Source: Gemmatimonadales bacterium (GTDB lineage: Bacteria; Gemmatimonadota; Gemmatimonadetes; Gemmatimonadales; GWC2-71-9). Taken from it: a stretch of DNA of 40,512 bases. The translations under genes were made by a program, and so were the position numbers. Below the pieces are notes generated by a model, which searched no databases, was not told where the DNA came from, and saw nothing but the letters and a program-made list of their open reading frames with translations. Below, one piece after another: positions 25,545-33,875 of the stretch. How positions within the stretch are numbered: position 1 is the first letter of the stretch; each line of letters starts with the position of its first letter. The stretch covers positions 1 through 40,512 of the forward strand of contig JABFSM010000069.1 of NCBI GenBank assembly GCA_013140635.1, written 5' to 3'.

Positions 25545-27106
25545 TTGGCGGCCTCCTCGAGAGGGACCGGCTCGCACACGGCCTCGATAACGGTGTCCCG
25601 CTCGGGCGCGGGGGCACCAAGCGCGGCGAGTGCTCGGGTGAATTGCTCAAATGCGGCCATCGTTCCGACAAGATCTCCCGGCGCCAGGGTTGCGGTGCGC
25701 ACTCGGCGCCGGTCCACCCGGGGCTGTAACTCCGCCTCCCGGTCGTTGAAGAGACGCTCATGGAGCCACTTGGGTCCTTCGCGGCCGACGCAATCGCGCG
25801 GCGGGCATCCGCAGACGATAACGCCGGGCGCTCCGTTCCGGATGAACAGCTCGACCACCGAGGAATGCAGGTTACCCACGCAGGGGACCTGGTGGATGTG
25901 AGCTCCGCGGCTCCGCAATGCGGAGAGATGAGCCAGGGGCGCCTGGGCGCAACACACCGCGATGGGGGGAGCGGCACCGCCCCCGGCGAGGGTGAGCAGA
26001 GCGACCTCCCGCAGCTCGGTCAGTTGGTCCCGCCCGCTCCGAGTCGGCGGGCCGACCCCCATCGGCGCGCAGGAACCGGCGCAAATGCCGCAGCTCACGC
26101 AGCGGGAGGCATTCACTTGCGCCACGAGGGTGGGACGGTCGTCGTCTCGCGCCACCATCGTGATCGCTTCCCAGGGACAATCCTGCGGGCACTGGTTACA
26201 GCCGGTGCAGAGACGGGTGTCCACGATGCTGGAGGCCCAGCTTCCTTCCCGGGGGCGGCGGGTTAGGCGCGGCACCAGCAATCCGAGTAGCGCTCCGGCG
26301 AGCACGCCGCTCCATGCGAGGCCCGCGGGCAACCGCTCCGAGACGGGCAGCCACCACGCCACGACGAGATCGATCGGTGTGGATGGAGAGAGCCGCAGCG
26401 GATCGGCGGCGGGGCCGAGCGGGGCGGGGATCAGGACCGAGGCGACCGTCAGGGCGCCAATGATCCCCCACATCAGCCGCCGGGGCGGGAGCAGCACCGG
26501 ACGGGCCAGCCGGGAGACGTGAAGCCAAAGCCCGGCGCCCAACCCGAGCGGGAGAGCGATATGCACGAAGAGGTTGACGAAGAAGAAGGCGTTCGGCACC
26601 GGGCCGTCGCCGGCGAAGATTCGGCTGAGCGGTTCGGAGAAGATCGGCAGCACGTCGAGGAGCCGGCCTCCCTCGAGTGCGAGGCGCTCACCGAACGTGT
26701 CCCAGGCCATGACGAATCCGGTCCAGGCGCACACCAGGCCGGCCCCGAGCAGAAAGAGGCCCGACACCCAGGCAAGGGTGCGGGGGCCCCAGCTCCGATC
26801 CTGGGTGAACATGCGGACGGCGTGGAGGCCCGCGGCGATGACGAAGAGATCGGAAGCGTAGCGATGAAGGGTCCGCATCCAGGCGCCGAGCCACGGGTCG
26901 GCGGCGAGACGCGCCACCGAGGCGGCCGGGGAGCCAACCCGATAGACCAGAACGAGATAGAGCCCCGTGCCGAGCAGCACCAGGAGCATGGCCACGGCCA
27001 CGGTGCCGGTCTGGTGCAGGGGGTTCTGCTGCCACCCGTAGAGCCTCGTGAAGACGGCATCGAGACCGGTGAGGAGCCGGCGGAACGGGCGCGCGAGGAA
27101 ACGCAT
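25541..27106 (-). CDS. Fusion: diheme cytochrome b + 2x[4Fe-4S] ferredoxin + MvhD-like hydrogenase FeS subunit domain
   Basis: HRYASDLFVIAAGLH and HIALPLGLGAGLWLH (two H-x13-H heme b sites); CTGCNQCPQDCP and CVSCGICAGSC (two 4Fe-4S motifs); IAVCCAQAP...VPCVGNLHSSVVELFIRNGAPGVIVCGCPPRDCVGREG (MvhD-like). Confidence 0.88.
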   Translation of the reverse strand: MRFLARPFRRLLTGLDAVFTRLYGWQQNPLHQTGTVAVAMLLVLLGTGLYLVLVYRVGSPAASVARLAADPWLGAWMRTLHRYASDLFVIAAGLHAVRMFTQDRSWGPRTLAWVSGLFLLGAGLVCAWTGFVMAWDTFGERLALEGGRLLDVLPIFSEPLSRIFAGDGPVPNAFFFVNLFVHIALPLGLGAGLWLHVSRLARPVLLPPRRLMWGIIGALTVASVLIPAPLGPAADPLRLSPSTPIDLVVAWWLPVSERLPAGLAWSGVLAGALLGLLVPRLTRRPREGSWASSIVDTRLCTGCNQCPQDCPWEAITMVARDDDRPTLVAQVNASRCVSCGICAGSCAPMGVGPPTRSGRDQLTELREVALLTLAGGGAAPPIAVCCAQAPLAHLSALRSRGAHIHQVPCVGNLHSSVVELFIRNGAPGVIVCGCPPRDCVGREGPKWLHERLFNDREAELQPRVDRRRVRTATLAPGDLVGTMAAFEQFTRALAALGAPAPERDTVIEAVCEPVPLEEAAK

Positions 27107-27126
27107 ATTGACGTTGGCCTCAGTTT

Positions 27127-27142
27127 ATCATATGATCATGAT
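27127..27142. promoter_or_regulatory. Candidate operator: nested palindrome in the divergent intergenic region
   Basis: ATCATATGAT is a perfect 10-bp palindrome (27127-27136), overlapping ATGATCAT (27132-27139), between divergently oriented cytochrome b and rrf2 genes; AT-rich in a GC-rich setting. Confidence 0.5.
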
Positions 27143-27175
27143 GTTAGCAAGATTTCTCCATCCGGTCCTTCACAC

Positions 27176-27595
27176 ATGTGGCTCAACAGTACCGCCCAGA
27201 GCGCAGTCCGCGCCGTGCTATACATCGCCGAGCATGCGGCCGACGGCCCCGTGCGGGTGGATGACATCGCGGCGGCGCTCCGCACTCCACGGAACTATCT
27301 CTCGAAGACTTTACACATCCTGGCTCGAGCCGGTGTCTTGCGCTCGGCGCGGGGGCCGAAGGGTGGATTTCAGTTGGCCGATCCCCCTGACCGCCTGGCC
27401 CTGTCCCGCGTGGTGGGCCCGTTCGAGCCCGCCGGTGAACGACGCTGCCTGGTCGGACGGGCCAACTGCGGTGACACGCATCCGTGCCAGGCCCACCACC
27501 GCTGGTCCCGCGTAGCGGCGTCGGTTGAGAACTTCTTCCGGCAGACGATGGTCGCGGACCTTCTCAAACAGGATACTCGAAACCACGCTGCCTGA
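27176..27595 (+). CDS. Rrf2-family transcriptional regulator (NsrR/IscR/RirA-like, three Cys)
   Basis: MWLNSTAQSAVRAVLYIAEHA...ALRTPRNYLSKTLHILARAGVLRSARGPKGGFQLA; CLVGRANCGDTHPC (C-x6-C-x5-C) cluster motif. Confidence 0.9.
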   Translation: MWLNSTAQSAVRAVLYIAEHAADGPVRVDDIAAALRTPRNYLSKTLHILARAGVLRSARGPKGGFQLADPPDRLALSRVVGPFEPAGERRCLVGRANCGDTHPCQAHHRWSRVAASVENFFRQTMVADLLKQDTRNHAA

Positions 27596-27629
27596 GCGAT
27601 CCCGTTCGACCATCGAAAGGAGGATCTGC

Positions 27630-27803
27630 ATGTCGCCCACGCCCAGTCCCCCAGAGGAGCCCGTGGAGCGCCCGCCCCTCGGACAGCGGCTCTTCGACAA
27701 TGTCTTTCTGCTGCTCGTTGTCGGCATGCTCATCATGTTCGTGGTGTACACCGGCTGGGGGGTGTGGGAAATCCTCTCGATGCCGAAGGCCACCCTTCCC
27801 TGA
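27630..27803 (+). CDS. Small single-TM protein, probable accessory subunit of the heme-copper enzyme
   Basis: MSPTPSPPEEPVERPPLGQRLFDNVFLLLVVGMLIMFVVYTGWGVWEILSMPKATLP, RBS AAAGGAGG upstream, immediately before subunit II. Confidence 0.7.
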   Translation: MSPTPSPPEEPVERPPLGQRLFDNVFLLLVVGMLIMFVVYTGWGVWEILSMPKATLP

Positions 27804-27812
27804 GAGGTCGTG

Positions 27813-28418
27813 ATGCTGACCAAGGTTCATACCGGACTCGATCCGGTACCGGGCATCTGGTGGAGGCCGGCGCACAAGGCGGAGAAGATCTGGGTCGCCA
27901 TCGCCTTCGGCTGGTGCATGGTGCTCTTCGCGATGATGCCGTTATGGCACTACCGGGGCGGGCAGAATCCCTCGGGTGTCCGGCGCCGGGTGGTGCCCAG
28001 CGCGTACTATGCCCGCACGTTGGCGTTCGCCAAGCAGTACAAGGTCGGCGAGGACCAGGGGATACCGATCGTCGAGCCTCCTCCGGGAGCCGAGGTGTAC
28101 CTCGTCGGCCTGACGTTCCAGTGGTACCCGATTCTCAAGCTCCAGCGCGGGAAGGAGTACATGCTCCATCTGTCCTCGCTGGACGTGAATCACGGTTTCT
28201 CCCTCTTCCCCGTCAACGTCAATTTCCAGGTTGTGCCGGGCTACGACTACGGGCTGCGGGTCACGCCGACCGCCTCGGGCGACTTCCGCATCATCTGCAA
28301 TGAGTTCTGCGGTATCGGCCATCACGCCATGGTCGGCCGGGTCATTGTCGTGGACGAGGCCGGCCAGCCAGTGGCCGACAACGCTAGGGCACGGATCCGT
28401 TCGGGAGGTGCCCCATGA
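27813..28418 (+). CDS. CuA-containing subunit II of heme-copper oxidoreductase
   Basis: LDVNHGFSLFPVNVNFQ...IICNEFCGIGHHAMVGRVIVVDE: complete CuA ligand set H, C-x3-C, H, M. Confidence 0.92.
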   Translation: MLTKVHTGLDPVPGIWWRPAHKAEKIWVAIAFGWCMVLFAMMPLWHYRGGQNPSGVRRRVVPSAYYARTLAFAKQYKVGEDQGIPIVEPPPGAEVYLVGLTFQWYPILKLQRGKEYMLHLSSLDVNHGFSLFPVNVNFQVVPGYDYGLRVTPTASGDFRIICNEFCGIGHHAMVGRVIVVDEAGQPVADNARARIRSGGAP

Positions 28419-30160
28419 CCGCGCCCCCGGCGGCTTCATTCCGGATCTGCCCCGCGACCGGCCGCACGATCCACCTGCAGGCCGAGCGGCTCATCAAGGC
28501 GAACGCGGTGGTGGCGATCGTGTCCCTGCTGGTGGGTGCCATCGCGGCGCTGCTCCTCGTACTGACGCGATGGCAGGCGGTGCACCTCCTCCCGGCCGTG
28601 TGGTACTACCGGCTGCTCGGGGTGCACGGCATGAACATGCTGATCTTCTTCATCATCTACTTCGAGATGGCGGTGCTCTGGTTCGCTAGCACCGTACTGC
28701 TCAACGCGCGGCCGGCGGCGCCGAAGCTTGGCTGGGTCAACTTCGGGCTCATGCTGGCGGGATCGCTCATCGTCGAGTGGGCGCAATGGAGCGGCCACGC
28801 CGACGTGCTCTTCACCTCCTATCCGCCGCTTAAGGCGCATCCGCTGTTCTACCTGGGCGTCATCCTCTTCGCGGTGGGGGCCCTGCTGGTGGTCTGCCAG
28901 TTCTTTGCCACGCTGGTGATCGCCAAACGGGAGAAGACCTATGCCGGCTCGATGCCGCTGGTGGTGTACGGCGCCGTCACGGCGGCCATCATTGCGGTGA
29001 TCACCCTGGTGCACGGTGCCCTGATCTACGTTCCGACCTTCCTCTGGTCGATCGGGCTGATCCCTACGGTCGACCCGCAGTTCTACCGCTTGATCTGGTG
29101 GGCCTTGGGCCATTCGTCCCAGCAGATCAACGTCGCCGCGATGGTGGCCATCTGGTACATGCTGGGCGGCCTGACCATCGGCGCGGTCGTGCTGAACGAA
29201 AAGGTCAGCCGTTCGGCCTTCGTGCTCTACATCCTGTTCATCTCGATGGCCTCGGCCCACCACCTGCTGGTGGATCCCGGATTCAGCTCCGCCTGGAAGA
29301 TCGTGAACACCTCCTACTTCATGTACATGGCGGTGCTCGCCTCCATGGTCCATGGCTTTACCGTGCCCGCGGGCATGGAGTTGGGCATGCGGCTGCGCGG
29401 ATTCACCGATGGGCTCTTCGGTTGGCTCCGCCGCGCTCCGTGGGGAGACCCGGGATTCTCTTCGCTGGTGCTGTCGGTCATCGTCTTCGGATTCGTGGGC
29501 GGGATCACCGGGGTGACGCTCGGGACCGAGCAGATCAACATCATCGCCCACAACACGCTGCGCATCCCCGGCCACTTCCACTCGACGGTGGTGAGCGGCA
29601 CGGCGCTCGCTTTCATGGGCGCCACGTATTACCTGCTGCCGCTGATCTTCCGGCGCAAGGTCGCCTTCTGGGGGCTCGCCCGGCTTCAGCCCTATCTGTT
29701 TGCCGGCGGCCTGCTTCTCCTGGTGATGGGGATGACCTTTGCCGGCAGCTTCGGCGTGCCGCGGCGCCATTGGGATATTTCGTTCTCGCAGGCGCCGTTC
29801 GACGTCCAGTTCAATCCGGCGGTGGATCTCTTCCTTGCCGTGATGGGAATCGGCGGGATCATCGCCGTGATCGGCGCCCTGTCGTTCATCCTCATCGCGG
29901 TGAAGTCGGTGTTCTTCGGCGAGGCGGTAACCGCAATTCCCCAGGGCGCTGAGATCGCGGGAATCCCGCAGGGGCTGACCCATCCGCCGGTCCACGCCCC
30001 CAACGTCGACGAGATCAACGAGTCGCTGCATGCGCCCGGGCGCGGCATCGCGGGCGCCACGCCCGGTACCCTGGTGCTGGTGGGCGTGTTCCTCGTGGCG
30101 TTCATGCTCTACTACTTCACCAACTGGAAGCTGCTCAGCTTCCTGTGGAAGATCGGATGA
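28415..30160 (+). CDS. Heme-copper oxidoreductase subunit I lacking the catalytic Tyr (eNOR-like NO reductase candidate)
   Basis: VHGMNMLIFF (low-spin heme His), WALGHSSQQINVAAMVAIWY (helix VI CuB His, +4 residue is Gln rather than Tyr), SMASAHHLLVDPG (HH), NIIAHNTLRIPGHFHSTVVSG (helix X His). Confidence 0.9.
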   Translation: MTAPPAASFRICPATGRTIHLQAERLIKANAVVAIVSLLVGAIAALLLVLTRWQAVHLLPAVWYYRLLGVHGMNMLIFFIIYFEMAVLWFASTVLLNARPAAPKLGWVNFGLMLAGSLIVEWAQWSGHADVLFTSYPPLKAHPLFYLGVILFAVGALLVVCQFFATLVIAKREKTYAGSMPLVVYGAVTAAIIAVITLVHGALIYVPTFLWSIGLIPTVDPQFYRLIWWALGHSSQQINVAAMVAIWYMLGGLTIGAVVLNEKVSRSAFVLYILFISMASAHHLLVDPGFSSAWKIVNTSYFMYMAVLASMVHGFTVPAGMELGMRLRGFTDGLFGWLRRAPWGDPGFSSLVLSVIVFGFVGGITGVTLGTEQINIIAHNTLRIPGHFHSTVVSGTALAFMGATYYLLPLIFRRKVAFWGLARLQPYLFAGGLLLLVMGMTFAGSFGVPRRHWDISFSQAPFDVQFNPAVDLFLAVMGIGGIIAVIGALSFILIAVKSVFFGEAVTAIPQGAEIAGIPQGLTHPPVHAPNVDEINESLHAPGRGIAGATPGTLVLVGVFLVAFMLYYFTNWKLLSFLWKIG

Positions 30161-31074
30161 TGGTGCCGCGCGCCGCCCGGCCCGGCGCGGCATCCTTCAC
30201 GCTGCTGCTGATTCTCTTGATTACGGCAGCGTGGTGGGCGCTCGCGCTCTGGCCGGCCGGGGCGGTCGAGCCGGTGTGGTTGCTGCGCACTCGGGCGGCG
30301 TGCTTCGGGTCGGCGCCCGGGGGGTTGCCCGATACCGGAGGGTGGATTCTGCTGATCGGGGAACCGATAGGAATGGTGGGCGCGCTCCTCGCGGTCTGGG
30401 GCGGTGCGCTGCGCGCCGATCTCCAGTGGATGCGCGCCGACCGCCGGTGGGGTCCGGTGATGGTAGTGATCGTGATGGGAGTGCTCGTCGGCCTGGTGGC
30501 CGCTGGGCGGCGGGTGGCGTTCGCCACCGGGCTCGGAGCGGCGCCGCCGCCGCCGGCTCCCGGAACCCCCACCCGGGTGAATGTCGACGCCTCCAGCTTC
30601 GTCCTGATCGACCAGCGGGGCCGGCGCACCTCGCTCGCGGAGCATCGGGATCGGCCGGCGCTCCTCACCTTCGCGTTCGGCCATTGCACGACGGTCTGTC
30701 CCACGATCGTGCGCGACGTGCGGGCCGCACGTGCGAGGGCCGGCCGACCGGATGTGCCACTTCTCATCGTCTCCCTGGATCCGTGGCGGGACACGCCGGC
30801 GCGCCTCGCCTCGCTCGCGGCGGCGTGGGAGCTCGGTCCCGAGGACCGGGTGCTTTCGGGGGGTATTGAAGAGGTGGAGCGGACGCTCGATGCGCTGGGA
30901 ATCGAGCGCCGCCGCAACGACACGACCGGAGACATCGATCACACTGGCACGGTGATGGTCGTGGACCAACGCGGGCACATTCTCTGGAGACTCGACGGCG
31001 GGTGGGGCCGGGTGAAGGAGTTGCTGGAGGTCATGCCCGCGTCGGGCGAGGGCGACGGGGGCCCCGGTCTATGA
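30157..31074 (+). CDS. SCO1/SenC/PrrC-family protein
   Basis: LLTFAFGHCTTVCPTIVRDVRAAR (CxxxC), VSLDPWRDTPARL, DHTGTVMVVDQRG; start overlaps subunit I stop, end overlaps next ORF (ATGA). Confidence 0.9.
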   Translation: MMVPRAARPGAASFTLLLILLITAAWWALALWPAGAVEPVWLLRTRAACFGSAPGGLPDTGGWILLIGEPIGMVGALLAVWGGALRADLQWMRADRRWGPVMVVIVMGVLVGLVAAGRRVAFATGLGAAPPPPAPGTPTRVNVDASSFVLIDQRGRRTSLAEHRDRPALLTFAFGHCTTVCPTIVRDVRAARARAGRPDVPLLIVSLDPWRDTPARLASLAAAWELGPEDRVLSGGIEEVERTLDALGIERRRNDTTGDIDHTGTVMVVDQRGHILWRLDGGWGRVKELLEVMPASGEGDGGPGL

Positions 31075-32501
31075 GCGTTCCTTCAATTCCAGAGATCATC
31101 CAGGGCGGCATGGGAGTCGGTATTTCCGACTGGCGCCTGGCGCGCGCAGTATCACTTCGGGGTCAGTTGGGAGTCGTGTCCGGCACGGCCCTCGATACGG
31201 TCATGGTGCGCCGGCTCCAAGACGGCGACGCCGGGGGCCACATGCGTCGCGTGATGACGGCGTTTCCGCTGCCTCGTATCGCGGAGGATGTGCTGCGTCT
31301 CTACTTTCGCCCTGACGGCCGACCCCCCGGAACGCCGTACAAGATGCTCCCAGTGTACAAGCAGACGATGAGCCTGGCCCGGCAGTTGGTGACCGTGCTT
31401 GCCGCCTTCGTCGAGGTGTATCTGGCCAAGGAGGGGCACCAGGGAATGGTGGGGATGAACCTCCTCACCAAGGTGCAGATTCCCACCCTGCCCTCGCTCT
31501 ACGGCGCCATGCTGGCGGGCACCGACGTGATCCTGATGGGCGCCGGTATTCCCCGCGAGATCCCGGCCGCCCTCGACCATCTGGCGCGCCACGAGGCCGC
31601 CTCGCTCCGATTCGAGGTGGAAGGTCTCCCGTCGGGCCGGGAAGAGCACCTCACCTTCGACCCGAAGGGGTTCTGGAGCGCGACGCCCCCGGAGCTTCAT
31701 CGTCCCCTCTTCCTCGCCATCATCGCCAGCAACTCCCTCGCCACCATGCTGGCCCGCAAGGCGAGCGGCCGGGTCGACGGCTTCGTGATCGAGGGCCCGA
31801 CCGCAGGGGGCCATAACGCTCCGCCGCGTGGGGAGCCCCGCTTCAATGAGCGGGGGGAACCGGTCTATGGCGAGCGGGACGTGGTCGACCTGGCGAAGAT
31901 GGCCGAGCTCGGCCTTCCGTTCTGGCTTGCGGGCGGGACCGGGCGTCAGGGGCGCTTGCAGGAAGCGCTGGCGGCCGGGGCCTCCGGCATCCAGGTAGGG
32001 ACGCTCTTTGCCTATTGTGACGAATCGGGTCTCGCCCGGGACCTGAAGCGCTCCGTACTGGAGCACGCCGCGCGCGGTGAAGTGACGGTGCTCACCGATC
32101 CGCGGGCTTCGCCCACCGGATATCCGTTCAAGGTGGTGAGCTGGCCCGGCGCGCCGGGAGGCGACGTCGAACGGGAGCGGCTCTGCGACCTCGGCGGCCT
32201 CCGAGTGGCCTATTGGACTCCGGAAGGGAAGATCGGCTATCGCTGCGCCGGAGAGCCGGTGGATGCGTACGTCAGGAAGGGCGGCAAGATCGAAGACACC
32301 GTGGGCCGCCGCTGCCTCTGCAACGCACTGACCGCCGACCTTGGCCTGGGCCAACTCCGCACCAACGGGCAGGTGGAACCGCCTCTGCTCACCAGCGGAG
32401 ACGATCTCGAACGGATCGGAGAATTTCTGGCGGGCCGGGCCCACTACTCGGCCGGGGACGTGCTCGACTGCCTGACGGCGATCACGGCCACTTCGTCCTG
32501 A
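31071..32501 (+). CDS. Nitronate monooxygenase / 2-nitropropane dioxygenase-like flavoprotein
   Basis: PSIPEIIQGGMGVGISDWRLARAVSLRGQLGVVSGT...GFVIEGPTAGGHNAPPRG...PFWLAGGTGRQGRLQEALAAGASGIQVGTLFAYCDESGL. Confidence 0.92.
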   Translation: MSVPSIPEIIQGGMGVGISDWRLARAVSLRGQLGVVSGTALDTVMVRRLQDGDAGGHMRRVMTAFPLPRIAEDVLRLYFRPDGRPPGTPYKMLPVYKQTMSLARQLVTVLAAFVEVYLAKEGHQGMVGMNLLTKVQIPTLPSLYGAMLAGTDVILMGAGIPREIPAALDHLARHEAASLRFEVEGLPSGREEHLTFDPKGFWSATPPELHRPLFLAIIASNSLATMLARKASGRVDGFVIEGPTAGGHNAPPRGEPRFNERGEPVYGERDVVDLAKMAELGLPFWLAGGTGRQGRLQEALAAGASGIQVGTLFAYCDESGLARDLKRSVLEHAARGEVTVLTDPRASPTGYPFKVVSWPGAPGGDVERERLCDLGGLRVAYWTPEGKIGYRCAGEPVDAYVRKGGKIEDTVGRRCLCNALTADLGLGQLRTNGQVEPPLLTSGDDLERIGEFLAGRAHYSAGDVLDCLTAITATSS

Positions 32502-32520
32502 TACGTCACGTCGGCGCTAG

Positions 32521-33801
32521 CTACCGCGGCCGCCGCTTCTGCCGGGCCAACTCCGCCGCCTGATGCGCGCTGCGGCGTTCCACCTTGGCCTTGGCCCGGG
32601 CTCGCTCCTCCGACTTTCTGGCCCGGATTGCCGCGATCCGCTCCGCAATCGGCACTTCCAGCACCGCCGCGGGACGGGCGTTATAGTTGAAGTCGGGCAC
32701 CGTCACCCGGGGCAGCCGCTTCCCAACCGCCCGCTCGATCGCCTTGAGCTCGTTCTCTTCCTGGGGCGCCACGAAAGTGAAGGCGTCGCCGGTGGCCTCC
32801 GCCCGCGCCGTGCGGCCCACTCGGTGGATGTAGTCATCGGGCACCAGCGGCACATCGAAATTCACCACATGGCCAAGGGCCGTTATGTCGATGCCGCGGG
32901 CGGCGATGTCGGTGGCCACCAACACCCGGTACTTCCCCGCCTTGAACCCGGCCAGCGCTTCGGTCCGCTGTGCCTGCGACCGATTGCCGTGAATCCGCTC
33001 CGCCTTGATACCGCCCCGGATGAGTTGTTCCGAAAGCCGGTTGGCCCGATGCTTCGTGCGGGTAAAGACGAGCGCCTCGTTGATGTCGCCCCGCTTGAGC
33101 AGCTCCAGGAGGAGAAGCGCTTTGGCCTCCTGCGGCACCGGGTAGACCGCTTGAGTGATTCCCACCGCCGGCGTCGATTGGCGCTGCACGTTGATCGTGA
33201 CGGGGCGCTTGAGCATCTCGCCCGCAAGCTGGGCAATCGGCGGCGGCATCGTCGCGCTGAAGAAGAGGGTCTGGCGTCGTTCGGGAAGGTGGCGGAGAAT
33301 CCGGCGGATGTCGGGCAGGAATCCCATGTCGAGCATTCGGTCCGCCTCGTCCAGCACCAGATACTCGAGCGCATCGAGCTTGGCGTAGGGAAAGCGGAAA
33401 TGGTCGAGGAGCCGGCCCGGCGTGGCGACGATCAGGTCGACGCCGCTGCGGAAGGCATGCTCCTGCGGCCCCATCCCAACGCCGCCGAAGACCGGCGCCG
33501 ACGTGAGCGGCGTGTGCACCGCGATGTCGTTCATGTCTTCGTGGATCTGGGCGGCGAGTTCGCGGGTCGGCGTCAGCACCAACGCGCGGGTTTTCCCGCG
33601 GGACTTGCCGATCAGACGGTGGAGAATCGGGAGCAGAAAGGCCGCCGTCTTCCCACTGCCGGTCATGGCGCAGGCGAGGAGATCTTTGCCTTCGAGCGCC
33701 GGAGGAATGGCCTCCGATTGAATGGGGGTCGGTCGGGTGAAGCCGAGCTCTTTCAAGCCGCGGCCAAGGTCGGGATGCAACTTCAATGCACTGAACGGCA
33801 C
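32521..33801 (-). CDS. rhlE: DEAD-box RNA helicase (RhlE-like)
   Basis: ACAMTGSGKTAAFLLPIL, VLTPTRELAAQI, VLDEADRMLDMGF, FSATMPPPI, ATDIAARGIDI, DYIHRVGRTARAEATGDAFTFV. Confidence 0.95.
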   Translation of the reverse strand: MPFSALKLHPDLGRGLKELGFTRPTPIQSEAIPPALEGKDLLACAMTGSGKTAAFLLPILHRLIGKSRGKTRALVLTPTRELAAQIHEDMNDIAVHTPLTSAPVFGGVGMGPQEHAFRSGVDLIVATPGRLLDHFRFPYAKLDALEYLVLDEADRMLDMGFLPDIRRILRHLPERRQTLFFSATMPPPIAQLAGEMLKRPVTINVQRQSTPAVGITQAVYPVPQEAKALLLLELLKRGDINEALVFTRTKHRANRLSEQLIRGGIKAERIHGNRSQAQRTEALAGFKAGKYRVLVATDIAARGIDITALGHVVNFDVPLVPDDYIHRVGRTARAEATGDAFTFVAPQEENELKAIERAVGKRLPRVTVPDFNYNARPAAVLEVPIAERIAAIRARKSEERARAKAKVERRSAHQAAELARQKRRPR

Positions 33802-33875
33802 GAATATCCTGGGCTTGAGCGACAGCGCGCCAAGTCTCGACGCAAGAGGGAAGATAACGCTACATTGCGAATACT

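Noticed and set aside
28436-30193. 585-aa minus-strand ORF opposite subunit I
   Set aside because: Antisense shadow ORF of a clearly coding high-GC gene; composition dominated by R/H/D/E/G/Q and no family motif.
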